DNA of 64,000 bases from the NCBI GenBank assembly GCA_905221605.1, contig CAJNDS010002287.1, forward strand, positions 248,001 through 312,000, given 5' to 3'. Shown here one piece after another: positions 44,039 through 55,145 of the stretch; within the stretch, counting starts at the first letter, position 1; every line of letters starts with the position of its first letter. The DNA is from Symbiodinium natans. Its lineage: Eukaryota > Sar > Dinophyceae > Suessiales > Symbiodiniaceae. Below the pieces are notes generated by a model. The model ran no database searches and had not been told where the DNA came from. It was given only the letters and a program-made list of their open reading frames with translations. The position numbers and the translations under genes were made by a program.

Positions 44039-45539
44039 TGAAGCAACTGAGAGACCAAAGTTGTCTCGTTCCTCTATACTCCTTTTGCTGCCATATGACA
44101 TCAACCAATCTTTATGTTGACCTGGCTTAGAGTTACTCTGAGGCATGGTCGGCCCTCCTTCCGTTTGAGCGTGGGGGCCGTCGGCCTTGCACAGCAGAGA
44201 CGTCCAAACCACGCGGCCCGATGCCCCCACCCCGAATCCCAAGACGACCCGAATCAGCTCTCAAAAGCCCCCCCTCCCCCCAACCGGACCCGAAACGCGC
44301 TGAGTTTCAGACCTAGACAAGTATGTCAAAAAGCCGCCGGCGCTTCTTCAGGCAAATCCATTGCGCGCCTGGACCACACAGATCGGCTGCTGGTGACTCC
44401 CGGCCACTTTGGTGTTGCGTTGGGTTCCGGAGTTCAGTTGATCCTTGAAAGCTCCATTCTGGGAATTTTGAAAAAGGAAAGGTGGCCGAGGGCCCCAAAG
44501 GTTGTCACAGTTCCTCAGCTTCTAGAAGTTCAGAATATTTCTGGCTCTGCTCAAGATTGCGAAGCTCCAACCGTCCTAGAAGGTTTCAACCTCGAAAAGC
44601 TCTAAAGGCTCTGAGGTCTGCAGGCTGCGAAGTTTCGAAAGGTCAGGTCGTAACAAGCTCTTCTGGGCAGGTGCTGCTTTTTCAAGGTTGAGAGCTTGTG
44701 CAGCCAAGGGAAATCTCACCACAAAGAACGCCGCCAAAGAAGTCCCGACAAAGAAGGGGGCCCCAGAAAGTCCCCGATATGCACCCCCCCCCCCCCCCGC
44801 AAACAAACAGCGCGGGTTGAGTCTCCTCTAGACCTCGTTAAAACCTCTCGAGACCTTAGAAGTATTAAGTAGTTGAACGATGCATCGCCCAAATTGTTTT
44901 CCATGGAGTGTGAAGAAAGTGGCTCGTGACTGTCTGACAGATGGTGCAACTTCATGGGGGTGTCCTTGAGCAGTGAAGCCAACCCCCAGCTGCTCATATA
45001 AGGATCGGCGATGACGATTTCCTGAACGACGAGTGCTATGCGTCGTGGACCCAAGGCCACCGCGTGTATTGGGGCTAAACGTTTTGACGGTGTGTGATTG
45101 TTCTAGGGGTTGATGTTTCTGCGAGATACGTAGGGTTTTGCGATGGTTAGAGCTCACTGGTTCACGTGGTGCAGCAGGCACTCAACGTGGTACCCGGTAT
45201 GTGCAGAATCTCTGAATTTTTCATGATTTCCGGCTTGTGCCTGCCACTATGCCAGTATGCCTCGCTCAGCCTCGGTCTCTTGTCCAAAAACATGCAGTCT
45301 TGGGCCTGGCCTGTTATCGGTTCCGAAATATTGCAAGTCAGCGCCGGGCTAGACGAAGTACGGCCGTTTCGGTACAACGCGTGGTTAGTCCGAGATCCAA
45401 TTCCCTCTGATTGGGCCTCGGGTCTGGATCTTTGGCCACATCTCACCTGCCTCTACCCACGACATGGTCCCAAACTTCAGCCAATTTGCAATCGCCACGA
45501 ACGCATCTACACCGGGGTTGCCCACACAAAACAAGAAAG

Positions 45540-45625
45540 AGCCATAACAGTCATGGCAATCATAACAGTCAAAGCAGTCATAGCACAATCGTAACAATCG
45601 TAACAATCATAACAATCGCATAACA
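45540..45625 (+). repeat. degenerate AATCATAACAGTC/AATCGTAAC minisatellite
   Basis: Nine- to ten-base units of CATAACAGT, CGTAACAAT and CATAACAAT type, immediately upstream of the 45729 gene. Confidence 0.8.
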
Positions 45626-45646
45626 ACCCGAACCCCTGCGTGGATC

Positions 45647-45674
45647 TTTTGGCGAGCCGCTCAAGTTGGCTCAG
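45647..45674 (+). promoter_or_regulatory. possible degenerate spliced-leader relic
   Basis: TTTTGGC, GCTCAAG and TTGGCTCAG occur within 28 nt, 55 nt before the start codon. The dinoflagellate spliced leader ends ATTTTGGCTCAAG, so this could be a scrambled or nested relic left by reinsertion of a trans-spliced cDNA. The match is imperfect and the 5' CCGTAGCC part is absent. Confidence 0.25.
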
Positions 45675-45728
45675 CAACATCCGCGGCCGGTTTCAAAATC
45701 GCTCTGCCTCTTAAAAGCTTTAAAAGCC

Positions 45729-46490
45729 ATGGGAAGCGGGGCGCAGTCGAAGTTGTCCGAAGCCTCCGAGGAGGAGCTGGCGGGTGTTTTCAAGGACCTA
45801 CCAGCTGAGACCCAGAAGAGCGTCGAGGATGCCTTCAAAGCGGCGAAGGCAGAAGCGGCACCTGGGCTGGCATGCCGCTCGGCATCCGGCGAGGTGACGC
45901 TGCTGCCATGCACGCAGACATGGACCTACAAGGAGATGGCTGCCGCCTTGCGGGAGAAGCATCCCGAACTCAAGACCCAGGTCATCAAGTTTCTTGTAGC
46001 AAAGGAGCCCATGGACGAGTACAAGACTGTAGGCGACCTGGGCTTGGAGAATGAAGTGGAGTACACGGCTTCGGAGTTCTCCTACGGGGAGAAGATCAGC
46101 ATGGAGGAAGCAGTACCGCTCATTGAGGAATCCTGCAAAGGCATGGACGCAGTGGACAAAAACGGCATCGCGGAGCTTAAGGCCCTGAAGAACCCCCCAG
46201 ACGTCATTAAGCTTGTAGGGGAGGCCGTGGCTTGCCTTCTGCAAGCGCCCCACAAGACTTGGGAGGACGTGAAGAAGATGATGCACAACACCGACTCCTT
46301 CCTGCAGCAGGTTGTGACGTACTCGAAGGACGAAGTGCCTCTCGAGGCCCTTGTGGAGCTTCAGTGGTATTTGAATCATCCCAGCTTGGAGCTCGAGAAG
46401 ATAAAGCGCGCATCCGCATGTGGGACGGGTCTGATGGAGTGGGTCAAAGGCATCGCCGCCTACGCCATGATCAAGAAACGTCTGAGTTGA
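45729..46490 (+). CDS. intronless 253-aa protein: ubiquitin-like segment plus dynein stalk-like segment
   Basis: ATG at 45729 in GCCATGG context, chosen because protein character starts there; the frame is open 21 codons upstream. The N-terminus MGSGAQS resembles myristoylation contexts, though the Ser falls one place late. Residues 5-45 are helical and Lys/Glu/Ala-rich. Residues about 55-116 (VTLLPCTQTWTYKEMAAAL.., ending EVEYTASEF) look like a beta-grasp, ubiquitin-like fold. Residues about 139-250 match the dynein heavy-chain stalk in order: DKNGIAELKALKNPP, GEAVACLL, a W-containing helix, FLQQVVTYSKDEVP, then ASACGTGLMEWVKGIAAY (compare the family's SKA..GL.MWV.A...Y). No AAA+ modules are present. 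In dynein this region reaches the microtubule-binding domain; binding here is inference. Codons are strongly GC3. The lack of introns contrasts with the neighbours. Confidence 0.7.
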   Translation: MGSGAQSKLSEASEEELAGVFKDLPAETQKSVEDAFKAAKAEAAPGLACRSASGEVTLLPCTQTWTYKEMAAALREKHPELKTQVIKFLVAKEPMDEYKTVGDLGLENEVEYTASEFSYGEKISMEEAVPLIEESCKGMDAVDKNGIAELKALKNPPDVIKLVGEAVACLLQAPHKTWEDVKKMMHNTDSFLQQVVTYSKDEVPLEALVELQWYLNHPSLELEKIKRASACGTGLMEWVKGIAAYAMIKKRLS

Positions 46491-47117
46491 GTGGAGACAT
46501 CAAGAGACAGTCGTGTCAGTCATGCCGGAGGAAAGCGAGCAGCGGGAATGTTCTTGAGAATTCCATTCTCCGCCGCCCCCTCCCGCGGCCCCGTTTCACC
46601 TTCTGGTGTTCTGACACTTTGAGGACTGGACGTGCTGCGGTGTCTGGCACAAAAGAATTCTCTTCCGTCGGGGCTTCGGCTTCGCTGAACTGCCCCTTTG
46701 CTCCATGGATTCTACATGCATTCTAGCACGGAAGTGGAACACCTTGAGTAGGAGTTCTTGAACAAAACACACTGGAAAAGTCCTGGGCATGGAGTGTTGC
46801 TGGAACATGATGCGTGAATCAGTGGGAGCTCCCAGAGCAGGAGAGCTGGCACCGGGAACTTGGTGCTGCTCCGAAGCTCAATCCAAAAAAGTGCCCAGAC
46901 GCCAAGCCCGAAGCGCAGGCAACCTGGCCTTCATCGAGAACCTCTTCAATCTTCCACGCGCGCTGCTTCCGAACGCGTCTTGCATGCTTCTTCAAGTTCA
47001 GGACGTGGGTTTTTGGATGTTCGAGTGTGGGGGGCTTAAGCATTTCCGAGTCCGCCGCCATGGAGCTTGGGACCTAGGCCCCCTAGGCTTTGAAAGTGCT
47101 GAGAGGTCCTCCTTGCA
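46491..47117. other. 3' flank of the dynein stalk-like gene, no gene
   Basis: Overlapping ORFs without support. A C/G-rich patch at 46570-46590 and short unrelated frames only. Confidence 0.4.
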
Positions 47118-47447
47118 ATGATCAATCATCTTTCTCGGCGGCGCGAGTTTCAGTTTCAAATCTTGCAGATGGCCTTCGGGTGCTTCTTGAGGCTTGAGCC
47201 TGGAAGAGGCGGCGAGGCCGTGCGGCCCAGGGGAAACATGTGGAGACATGTTGTGGGGGTGGTGTGGCGAGGTGTTGCTGTTCTTGGGGCTTATAGGTTC
47301 TTCAGAGGACTTTTTCGCGCACTTTGGCCTGCGCATAGTCAATGTAGCGACCTCGGGTCGGTGTTGCGAGATTTAAAACAGTTTTTTTGGCCAAATGTAG
47401 AGCCGCCCCCCCCCCCTCCGAGAGAAGAATCGGAGGGTGCGCTGTGA
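47118..47447 (+). CDS. unassigned ORF with hydrophobic/basic middle
   Basis: 109 codons. MWRHVVGVVWRGVAVLGAY and FFRGLFRALWPAHSQ could form a membrane or amphipathic segment; the end is EPPPPPPREESEG. The start is TTG/ATG-ambiguous (MINHLSRR). GC3 is moderate. No family. Confidence 0.25.
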   Translation: MINHLSRRREFQFQILQMAFGCFLRLEPGRGGEAVRPRGNMWRHVVGVVWRGVAVLGAYRFFRGLFRALWPAHSQCSDLGSVLRDLKQFFWPNVEPPPPPPREESEGAL

Positions 47448-50404
47448 GGCTTCGGGCCTTCCAGGGCATCGTCAGCTTATTGCCGGCTCCGCTTTGCATG
47501 GCCAAGTTTTGTGTCGTTTTGTTCAGTGACAGAACGGACTAGGGGTGGACCTTTGCCTGGGCTGTAAGAGGTCTTACTGCCCTAAATGCCTGAAGAAATC
47601 GACATCTGGCCACCTCACTTCCTAAGCACCAGACCATCCAAACCCTACTACCTCAATCTGAGCCACAACGCGCAAGAAACTGTCCTCGGTGGCTCTAGCA
47701 TGGCAATTTTTTCATGTGTTGACGCAACGTGGCACAGCAATAGGAGCACAAGCATTGACGTGACATGAACATGTGTCCCGTGCTTTCAGTTCGAGAATGA
47801 GAATGGGGCAGTTAATAAAGAAGTGGTAGCCAGGATGCTGTAAACACTTAGGAAGAATCCCAGTAGAAGATCCTCCCAACATGTCTACCAGCAAGGTGGC
47901 TCCCTGCAAGAATCGCAAGCCCCACAAGCTCTGAAACCATCTCACGTGGGGGTTTATTGTGCGCCCGAAAACACGTGCATTGCTGTTTGTACCACGCCTG
48001 CCGGGATTGGGCTGAGTCATGTCAACCAGAATTTGGAATCAGATGCCTTAGATTGCACGTAACATATTGAAAGCTTTCACCATACCTTTTGCCGCACCTC
48101 AGTTTCAGGATTTTGTGTGCAATGAACATATGGATTCCGCGGGGGGGTGCAAAGAAATCGAGTGGCTGGAATCTGTATGTTTTGGGGGGAGACCTCGGAC
48201 GTGGCAGCGAAAAACCGGAGTCTCAGAAAACCCAAATTCTGGGGACCGGATCTGATCCCTGCTCCACCCCTAGTGCAAGCTGTCTGACATCCGTCTTCTC
48301 GTGCTTCCCCTCCGTCAAGCGGAGTGGAGGTTCAAATAGTTCAAGCTGGCCAGGGTTCGGGAAGATGGTGGCCCTATGCTCCTGCGCTTAGGGGCCTTGG
48401 GGGACCTGGGGGGACAGTCCATGTCACACCCCTGAAGCCTGAAGCAAAGCCCCGAACCCCAAACCTCGTAAACCTGAAGGCTGAGCCCGCCGTGTAGAAG
48501 AACGCCCAAACCCCCAGATCCTTTTTGTAGTCCTTTAAATGCTCCCGGACGCCCCCGAAATCGGAGTCTGTCCAGCCAAGTTTTAATGAGCTCGGGGTTG
48601 TGGAAACTCTTTACACGCAGGGCCCTGCATGGCCCCCCCGCAGTCGGTGGCTAAGTTTGGTTTTGTTTGGCCGTTTTGGGCTTTAGGGCTTGAGGGTTTG
48701 TTCCCCACCCTTGGTGTGGGGTTGTTAGATTTGTATATTAAACTCTTCTCCTCGCCCGGTCTACTCCTTGCCCAAGCCCAGAGTGCCCAACCTGGAGCCC
48801 AAGCCCAGAGTGTCCTGGAGTGTTCAAGCTCAGTGTCGAGTGCTCAATCACCTAGAGAGCCCACCAAGCCCGAGTTTCCCTGGAGTGCCCAAGCCTATAG
48901 TGTCAATTTTTAGCTTGTGGAGTGCCCAACCCCAGAATGAGCCCGCAAAATTCGTTTACCTGCAGGGTGGGGATGTTCGAAGTAGAATAACTTTTTTTCT
49001 TTTTTGATGAAGGGGCTGCCCTGATAGTGCTAAGTGGAGGCTTTGTACTGTTTTTAAAGAGCATTTCGGGCTTGCTCCTTGTGAACCCTGGGCCCTGGAT
49101 CTTAACATCCCAAGCCGCAAAAAGGACCCCAACACTTCCGATGAGTCGATGCTTCCCTAACCTGAACTCTTTTGACGCAAACAAATGTTTTTGGGCTTCT
49201 TCAATTCGCGTTTCTCGTGGCGGGCTCCGCTGGTCCTGCGAAGCAAGTGTGTGAAGGGAGTTTTGAAGCCGGGCGTGCAAAAACAGAGGACCGTGAAGCA
49301 GGGTTCCAGGACTTCTGCTCTTCGGACTTCCAGTGGTTCCGGGTTCGGGATGAGCTTAAGGAGGACAAGTCTCTCGGGTTAAAGGCACCCATGGTTTTCA
49401 TTGAGTTCTGAGGCACCCAGGGTTTGGCGAGGTCAGGGGCCTCACAGGCCTATCAAATCCCAAACTCCTGAGCCCGATGCCCTGCTCTGCTCGCAGAACG
49501 TGAAGACCTAACAGGCCCTACGTCCTCACGTCCTCACCCGCTGTGGACGTTCCAAGGGACTTCCTGTACGTGACGCCGCAGGTTTTGGTTTTAAGAGGGA
49601 TCGAAAACCATCGAACCTCCTTCTTCGTACAGCCTTGCCTGGCGCTATGTGTCTGGGCTGTTGTTTACGGGCTAAGCGGCTAAGGCGCGGCTAAGGGCCA
49701 AGCAGGCTGCTCTGTATGCGGTGATTCTAGAAAGGCTGCACACGTAGAGTTTTCAAACCCTGCTCTGCTTGAACTCGATAAGAAAACAGAGCGCCAGCAA
49801 AGCAAGATTAGAAAGAGAAAGGAACACCATCGGTTTGTGTTGTCCCATGTTGTCCTCTTGTCCGTACGTTTCTGTGTCAACATACAGGATCCTCTTTTTT
49901 ATTTTAGGGTCACACTTGAGTCACGATTTTTGTTTTTTTCCGAGCATATGCAGCTTGCAAGGTGCGGCACATTTTGTTTCTACACGGCTAAATGCAAAGC
50001 TGTGTGCAGGTGCACACCGGTATGGCCCAGATGTTGATTTCATGGCCGAAGCACTTCAGGGTTATGTCGCGGAGAGATCGAAATAGACTCACCGTCAACC
50101 GACAATTCCAATTTTTCTTTGCATATGGCCGGTAATCAGCTTCCCTAATAGGTTTTCTTACAGAGAACTAGCCTGGCGTTGAGCCTTTCGGCAAGGCTGA
50201 AGCAAGTGAATTCCTCAGTACACGAAATCTATGAGTCAGCTTTGTCTTCGATGTGCATCTTCAACGTGAATGGCCGACTGCGTGGGCTGGATGCCAGTAA
50301 CAGCAAGCAAAGCTGCTTCCCATCATGACTATTTTCGAGAAAGCAAATTTCGAAGCTTCGCCTCAGATTGCCAACTGGACGCGTAGCTGCAAAGAACTGC
50401 AGAA
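47448..50404. other. no supportable gene; degenerate CCCTAA-like stretches
   Basis: Contains AACCCCAAACCTCGTAAACCTGAAG (split: AACCCCAAACCTCG then TAAACCTGAAG) near 48450, repeated CCCAAGCCCAGAGTG units at 48770-48830, and many overlapping short ORFs. I see no reliable exon. Confidence 0.35.
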
Positions 50405-50839
50405 TTGAAGTGCAAGGCAGTGCACCGAAAGTACCGCAAGCACTGGAGCTGGAAACTCTGGAAACTCTTCATTGGCACAAGTATGCTCTGCCTCAATGAG
50501 AGACCGCAGCCCCTCTACGGCAACCCCATAGTGAACTTAGGCCTCCGCTCGGGTCAGGATGCAGAGCTTCAAGTTGCCAGACACAAGGGAAGCACGTTTG
50601 CGCACACCTTTATTGCTGCGGAAGCGCTGCCATATCGTAGGGATCCTGGGACTCGGGAGGTTTCGAGCCTCGTTTTTTTTTTTTGGGTCTCAGGTTTTCT
50701 GTGCGAAGCTGTTTGGGAGAGTTGGCCCTTGACAAGACCAAGGCCGCATGGATGGCATGTTGCTTGGCAGGCCCCTGCTGATAGGGCATGTGCTTGGAGG
50801 TTCATGGTATTTATTAACCAATTATATCGGTACTTGTAA
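50405..50839 (+). CDS. unassigned ORF, first half exon-like
   Basis: After GAACTGCAGAAT the frame reads KCKAVHRKYRKHWSWKLWKL, CLNERPQPLYGNPIVNLG and SGQDAELQVARHKGS with high GC3 to about 50590. The composition then becomes Trp/Phe-rich to the stop at 50839. An internal donor is likely but was not fixed. No domain was recognised. Confidence 0.3.
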   Translation: MKCKAVHRKYRKHWSWKLWKLFIGTSMLCLNERPQPLYGNPIVNLGLRSGQDAELQVARHKGSTFAHTFIAAEALPYRRDPGTREVSSLVFFFWVSGFLCEAVWESWPLTRPRPHGWHVAWQAPADRACAWRFMVFINQLYRYL

Positions 50840-51016
50840 CCCACTTATAAGCCTCTTAAGTGCCCAAATATGGTTATAAGTATAGTTGTAAGTACAGTTA
50901 TAATTGTAAACGCTTGCGCGCGCCGCCTCGGCAGCCGGGCCGGCCCCAGGACAGGAAAGGAGGAAAGAGGGTTTCGCAAAAAAGGGAGGAAGGGCAGAGC
51001 GGGGGGAGGGGTCCGG

Positions 51017-51168
<152 letters not shown>

Positions 51169-51514
51169 TTTGAGGCACTCCCCCTGTAGGAGCCACCGAC
51201 AAGCGGGACCCTCCACGGCATCGGTTTGCAGCTCCTCCAAGGGATTGGGGGGGGTCCCACAGGGCGGGGGGGGGGGTTGCGTCAGAAAATTTGGCACGGG
51301 GGGAAGGGTTGGGTTAGGGGGAAGGAGGCCCGATCCGGGTCTGCTTGTTCCAGACGCTTCTCGGCAGGAAGCCGAGGCGAATTGTTTAACAATTACCATG
51401 AACCTCCAAGTGGCTCTTTTTTGGGGTCTTGAAGAGATGTTCGTAAGCTGAATGCCCTGAATCCTGGAAAGCGCCGTGAAGACCACGCCAAATCCCATCA
51501 GCCCCTAAAGCCTC

Positions 51515-51829
51515 TTGTGGTCATTCCCAGAAAAAATTGGGCATGGAGAGTGTGTCGATGTGTTTTGTAGGGATTTTGGGGCTCTTCGTGTGCTGTGGCA
51601 TCGGGTGCCCGGGAGAGCCGCGGAGACCCCAAAAAAGCCGGAGATCTATTGCGAGAAAATGCAAGGGGCCGCATGGGTGTTTTTTATTTTTGCAGTTTTT
51701 GTGCTGTATTCTATGGTATACTTCATTGAATCTGAAACTTTGTGCTACGGCCTTTTACGGGGCTTGCTGGGCGGCCTTATGATGGACTTGAAGTCTTGCG
51801 ACCCACGGACGAGAGAGGGACTCTTCTGA
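51515..51829 (+). CDS. unassigned ORF with one membrane-like segment
   Basis: 104 codons; AAWVFFIFAVFVLYSMVYF is a convincing hydrophobic helix, followed by RGLLGGLMMDLKSCDPRTRE. No splice support, and overlapping frames are open. Confidence 0.25.
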   Translation: MWSFPEKIGHGECVDVFCRDFGALRVLWHRVPGRAAETPKKPEIYCEKMQGAAWVFFIFAVFVLYSMVYFIESETLCYGLLRGLLGGLMMDLKSCDPRTREGLF

Positions 51830-52195
51830 CAACCTGCCTTAGCTTGACAAGGCAAGGCACTGGCAAACCCTGAAGTCATACGCCCGAGACACATAAAGAA
51901 TAAATGACGTGCGCGAATGAAAGGTGTGTCTGGCCTTGGCCGTGGTGGGGTCGCCTGGCTCAGAGTGTCCAGCTGAGGACTGCGTTTTGCATCGGGGTTT
52001 TTGGGTGCAACATTCCAGAGACCCGAAACCCCGAACCCTGATGTGGGTTGAGGGCGTAAGTTTGCCAGTGTGTTTTTTTTGGGGGGGGGGGGGGGGGAAG
52101 GCCTTTCTTTGGAGTGCGCTGAAAAAAGAGGCCAAAAGGCCAGTTCCAAAGGTTCGGGCCTCGCGAAGCCGTCAAGGAATCCAAGCTTTCCGGTC

Positions 52196-53042
52196 ATGTT
52201 CGGGGCTCAGATTTCAACAGCCTCTCAACAGCCTCGGGGGGCCTTCTTCAAGGTCGGTGAGCCAACAGCACGTTTGAATGCGGCGATTGAAGGGGCCACA
52301 GGGTGTTCTCAAGATGTTTGCGTTGGGTTTCCATGTTTTCACTCTGGAAGATGGGCTGGGAACGCAGCACATCCCCACTCTCGACTCGTATGGTACGTTT
52401 GCTTCTTGAGGCCGTTGATGCTAGCTCTAGCTCCTCATCATAGTACTTGCCATTGTTCTGCTTCTTCACATCTTCATTGCCAAAGCGGCACCGCTTTTTT
52501 CAGGAGGACGAGGCCACGCTGCTATCCTTGACGCCGGGCATTCAAAGTCTGCTACCCTGGGTTACCCATGGCTACCCAGTTGTCCCCCCGCAAGCCCTGG
52601 AACCCTTATCGTGCCATAAGAATACTCTAAGGGGGCAGGGGTGTGACACGCGTGCAGCTGCGAGTTTGTTGACGCTTGTGACTTAGGGCTTAGTCTGCTC
52701 CAAGCAACATCGATGATTGCGCGACATTTCGTCCTGGGTTGTCATAGTTCGTGAAGCTTGCTTCCCACGCACGTGCTTTCGATACTGTTGTAAAGATATT
52801 CAGCACTGCCTTTGCTGCCTTCACTCCCCACTTTACCCTAAACCCTAGACCCTAAACCCTAAACCCTAAACCCTCGTCGAAGCCCCGAAGCGAAGGAGGG
52901 CAATGAGTACCACCACGACCTGGGCGGTGCCGCGGCCATCGGTGCCCGTGCCGGTGCCGAGGAGGAGGACGCCGCCGCCGATGCCACCGAGGCCCACGAG
53001 CAGCACCACCTCTACGACGACGACCGCTCCCGGGACCCTTTA
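52196..53042 (+). CDS. three-exon gene fragment with acidic Ala/Glu/Asp/His exon
   Basis: Exons 52196-52252 (MFGAQISTASQQPRGAFFK, donor GTCGGTGAG), 52504-52560 (after TTTTTTCAG; EDEATLLSLTPGIQSLLPW, donor GTTACC) and about 52896-53042 (EGNEYHHDLGGAAAIGARAG.. ending LYDDDRSRDPL, donor GTTTCTG) are all phase 0. The last exon is almost wholly G/C at third positions and encodes an acidic, His- and Ala-rich, probably disordered segment. Intron 2 (335 nt) ends with a CCCTAAA tract and GAAG. The first exon may begin earlier. No family was recognised. Confidence 0.4.
52834..52878 (+). repeat. CCCTAAA tract before an exon
   Basis: TACCCTAAACCCTAGACCC then three CCCTAAA units and CCCTCG; the acidic exon starts 17 nt later. 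Confidence 0.9.
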
Positions 53043-53513
53043 GTTTCTGTATTTATATTTTTTGGTTTCCTCTGTTCTCAGAACGAAATGCGCAGCCCAA
53101 AGACCGCAAGCTCTCATCAACTTTTTTAAGGTCATTGTGCCCACCGACGTGGTCGCAAAAGGCATCCTTGGTGAAGTGACAACCTTCCAAGCCTCCTCGA
53201 AGGCAAGGGCATGTCAGCTGTTTCGGGTTGGGGGGGGTTAGGTCCATCTTGGAGAACATCAAAACAGAGTCTAGCTGTTTGGAGCGGCTCCGTGAGCCCC
53301 TTTCTCTGATCCCCCTCCCTCTAACCCTATGAAAACCCCCCCCCCCCCCCCGGAGGCCCTACAAAATGGGGCGCTCACTTGGGGGGGTGGGGCTGAGGGT
53401 GGGCCCTCGGGTCCCCTGCAAGGCTATGTGCCTCAACAAGCTGAGGGATGTCCTGAGAGCAAAAGGGTGGCTTCAAGACAGCGACGCTTGGCCGGGTATT
53501 ACACAAGGCTTTT

Positions 53514-53996
53514 TTGGGCTTTCGCTGGCTTAGCGCTTCTTCACATCTGAAGGGCTTCGAAAGAAAGGGATGTTTACCACAGGTTTCGGGATGTTTCAGG
53601 GCTTGGGCGATTGAAGCCTGCCCGAGATGCATGTCGACAGGGGCTTGGGGCCTTGGGGGCTCCATATGGCTCCATGATCATGTGCACGGTAAACACGGGC
53701 CCAGCAGTCAACAGTGTGACAGCCATCTGCAAGAAACGCCATGGCCACACACACCAAGAAAAAGGCCACTCCATGGCTTTGTTACAGGAGTTGTAACATT
53801 TGGCCGTGGTGGTGGTGGCGGAGGCATGCAGGTTGATGTGTTAAAAAACGGCATAGATGTTTTTAGCAGGGAGGAGGGGTTCGCTCCTCGACTGATAGTT
53901 TGTGATACCAGCCCTCATGTTTGCGTTCATCCATTTCACCGTGGCGGTGGGAGGACTTCTCCACGACATTGCATTTTGTTTGCCCTGGCCTACTGA
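53514..53996 (+). CDS. unassigned 160-codon ORF
   Basis: The second half (MQVDVLKNGIDVFSREEGF; PRLIVCDTSPHVCVHPFH) is protein-like; the first half overlaps an equally plausible frame (53611-53796, GAPYGSMIMCTVNTGPAV). A splice between them is likely but was not fixed. No domain. Confidence 0.25.
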   Translation: MGFRWLSASSHLKGFERKGCLPQVSGCFRAWAIEACPRCMSTGAWGLGGSIWLHDHVHGKHGPSSQQCDSHLQETPWPHTPRKRPLHGFVTGVVTFGRGGGGGGMQVDVLKNGIDVFSREEGFAPRLIVCDTSPHVCVHPFHRGGGRTSPRHCILFALAY

Positions 53997-54270
53997 CACC
54001 AACTCTTTTGTATTTCCTAACATCAAGGTGGGCAAAGTTCACCCTCCTGCAAGGGGCCCCTTTGTCGCGCGCGTTTGTGGACCGCCGCCTTGTCCATTTG
54101 CTGATAACGGTTATTTCCATTTTTGGAACTTCGCGCAGCAGAGGAAGTCGCTGCTTTGTTTGCCGCTTACAGTTTGCGGTCCGGATGAGTTGACATCGGG
54201 TCTTTGTGCTTGCAAATCGTGGTTTGTTTCAATCATCGGTTTCGTAATGTGCCGGGGGCATAATTTCTAG
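53902..54270 (+). CDS. unassigned 122-codon ORF
   Basis: ATG-like start, MIPALMFAFIHFTVAVGG hydrophobic N-terminus (possible signal peptide), then NSFVFPNIKVGKVHPPARG and a Cys-rich end. It overlaps the previous ORF in another frame, so at most one is real there. Confidence 0.3.
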   Translation: MIPALMFAFIHFTVAVGGLLHDIAFCLPWPTDTNSFVFPNIKVGKVHPPARGPFVARVCGPPPCPFADNGYFHFWNFAQQRKSLLCLPLTVCGPDELTSGLCACKSWFVSIIGFVMCRGHNF

Positions 54271-54599
54271 AGGAACAGCTGAATCGTTAAGAGTCTCGAG
54301 GAGACCACCGATGTAAACAAAGCTTCTTGACCTCGACCCCCCAAGTCCTAAATAAACAGCTCGTGTGTGTACTCTGCCGCCACGTGTGCCTGAGGAAAAC
54401 TGCGAGGTGTGCCCCCGTGGACCCTCGGCACCCTGCTGCGTTGTAATTGAACAAGGCGGGAGCTCAAGAATGTCTTGCAATCGGCATACAAAGCCCTTCG
54501 GGGTTTTTGTTCGATGTGTGATTCTCGCAGCACAGCTGGAGGCTGCGCTGAGTCCATAGTCACCCCGAGTCACCCCCCCCCCCATGGATTGCATCTCAG

Positions 54600-54640
54600 C
54601 CCTTTAGGGTTTAGGGTCTAGGGTTTAGGGTTTAGGGGGT
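54600..54640 (+). repeat. TTTAGGG tract
   Basis: CCCTTTAGGGTTTAGGG then TCTAGGG and two TTTAGGG units. The left flank has an exon-like end (CACAGCTGGAGGCTGCGC) about 60 nt away, but no clean exon abuts it. Confidence 0.9.
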
Positions 54641-55145
54641 TTTGTTCTATCGGCTCTCACTTTGTCCTGATGGCCGCTGTCTGCTTCGGGGTTTCTAAGG
54701 GATCCAGACTCCCGGAGAGAAGTTCTTCTGAGCTTCGGAAGTTGTGCGTCTTAGTTTTTGTCAGCATTTGGCTTGATGATTTTGGGGGTACCACACGTAT
54801 TCAACAAACAAACTGTAGGTCAGAATGCATGAACTTTTTCGGCATTACAGTCCGACAACCATTGGGGCCCCAGAATGTCGCGCTTTCGGCTTACTTGGCA
54901 AGCCAGATGTGCGCTCGCAAGTCGGCCTGACTTCCCCTTAGCACTGGGAACCATGAGTTTTTTCAACCAAATTCCCACAATGCCGCGCCCCAAAAACCCG
55001 AAGTCCTGAGGCCAAATCAAGCTTGCCCTTCATGGTACAGAGGGGAAGAAAACTCTAGAGGCTCTTCCCGACTCTTAGAGATCCCTTTTAAAACGGCCAT
55101 CGCCTTCAACCCTCAACGACTTGGAACCTGTGGAAGAGATGAAAC

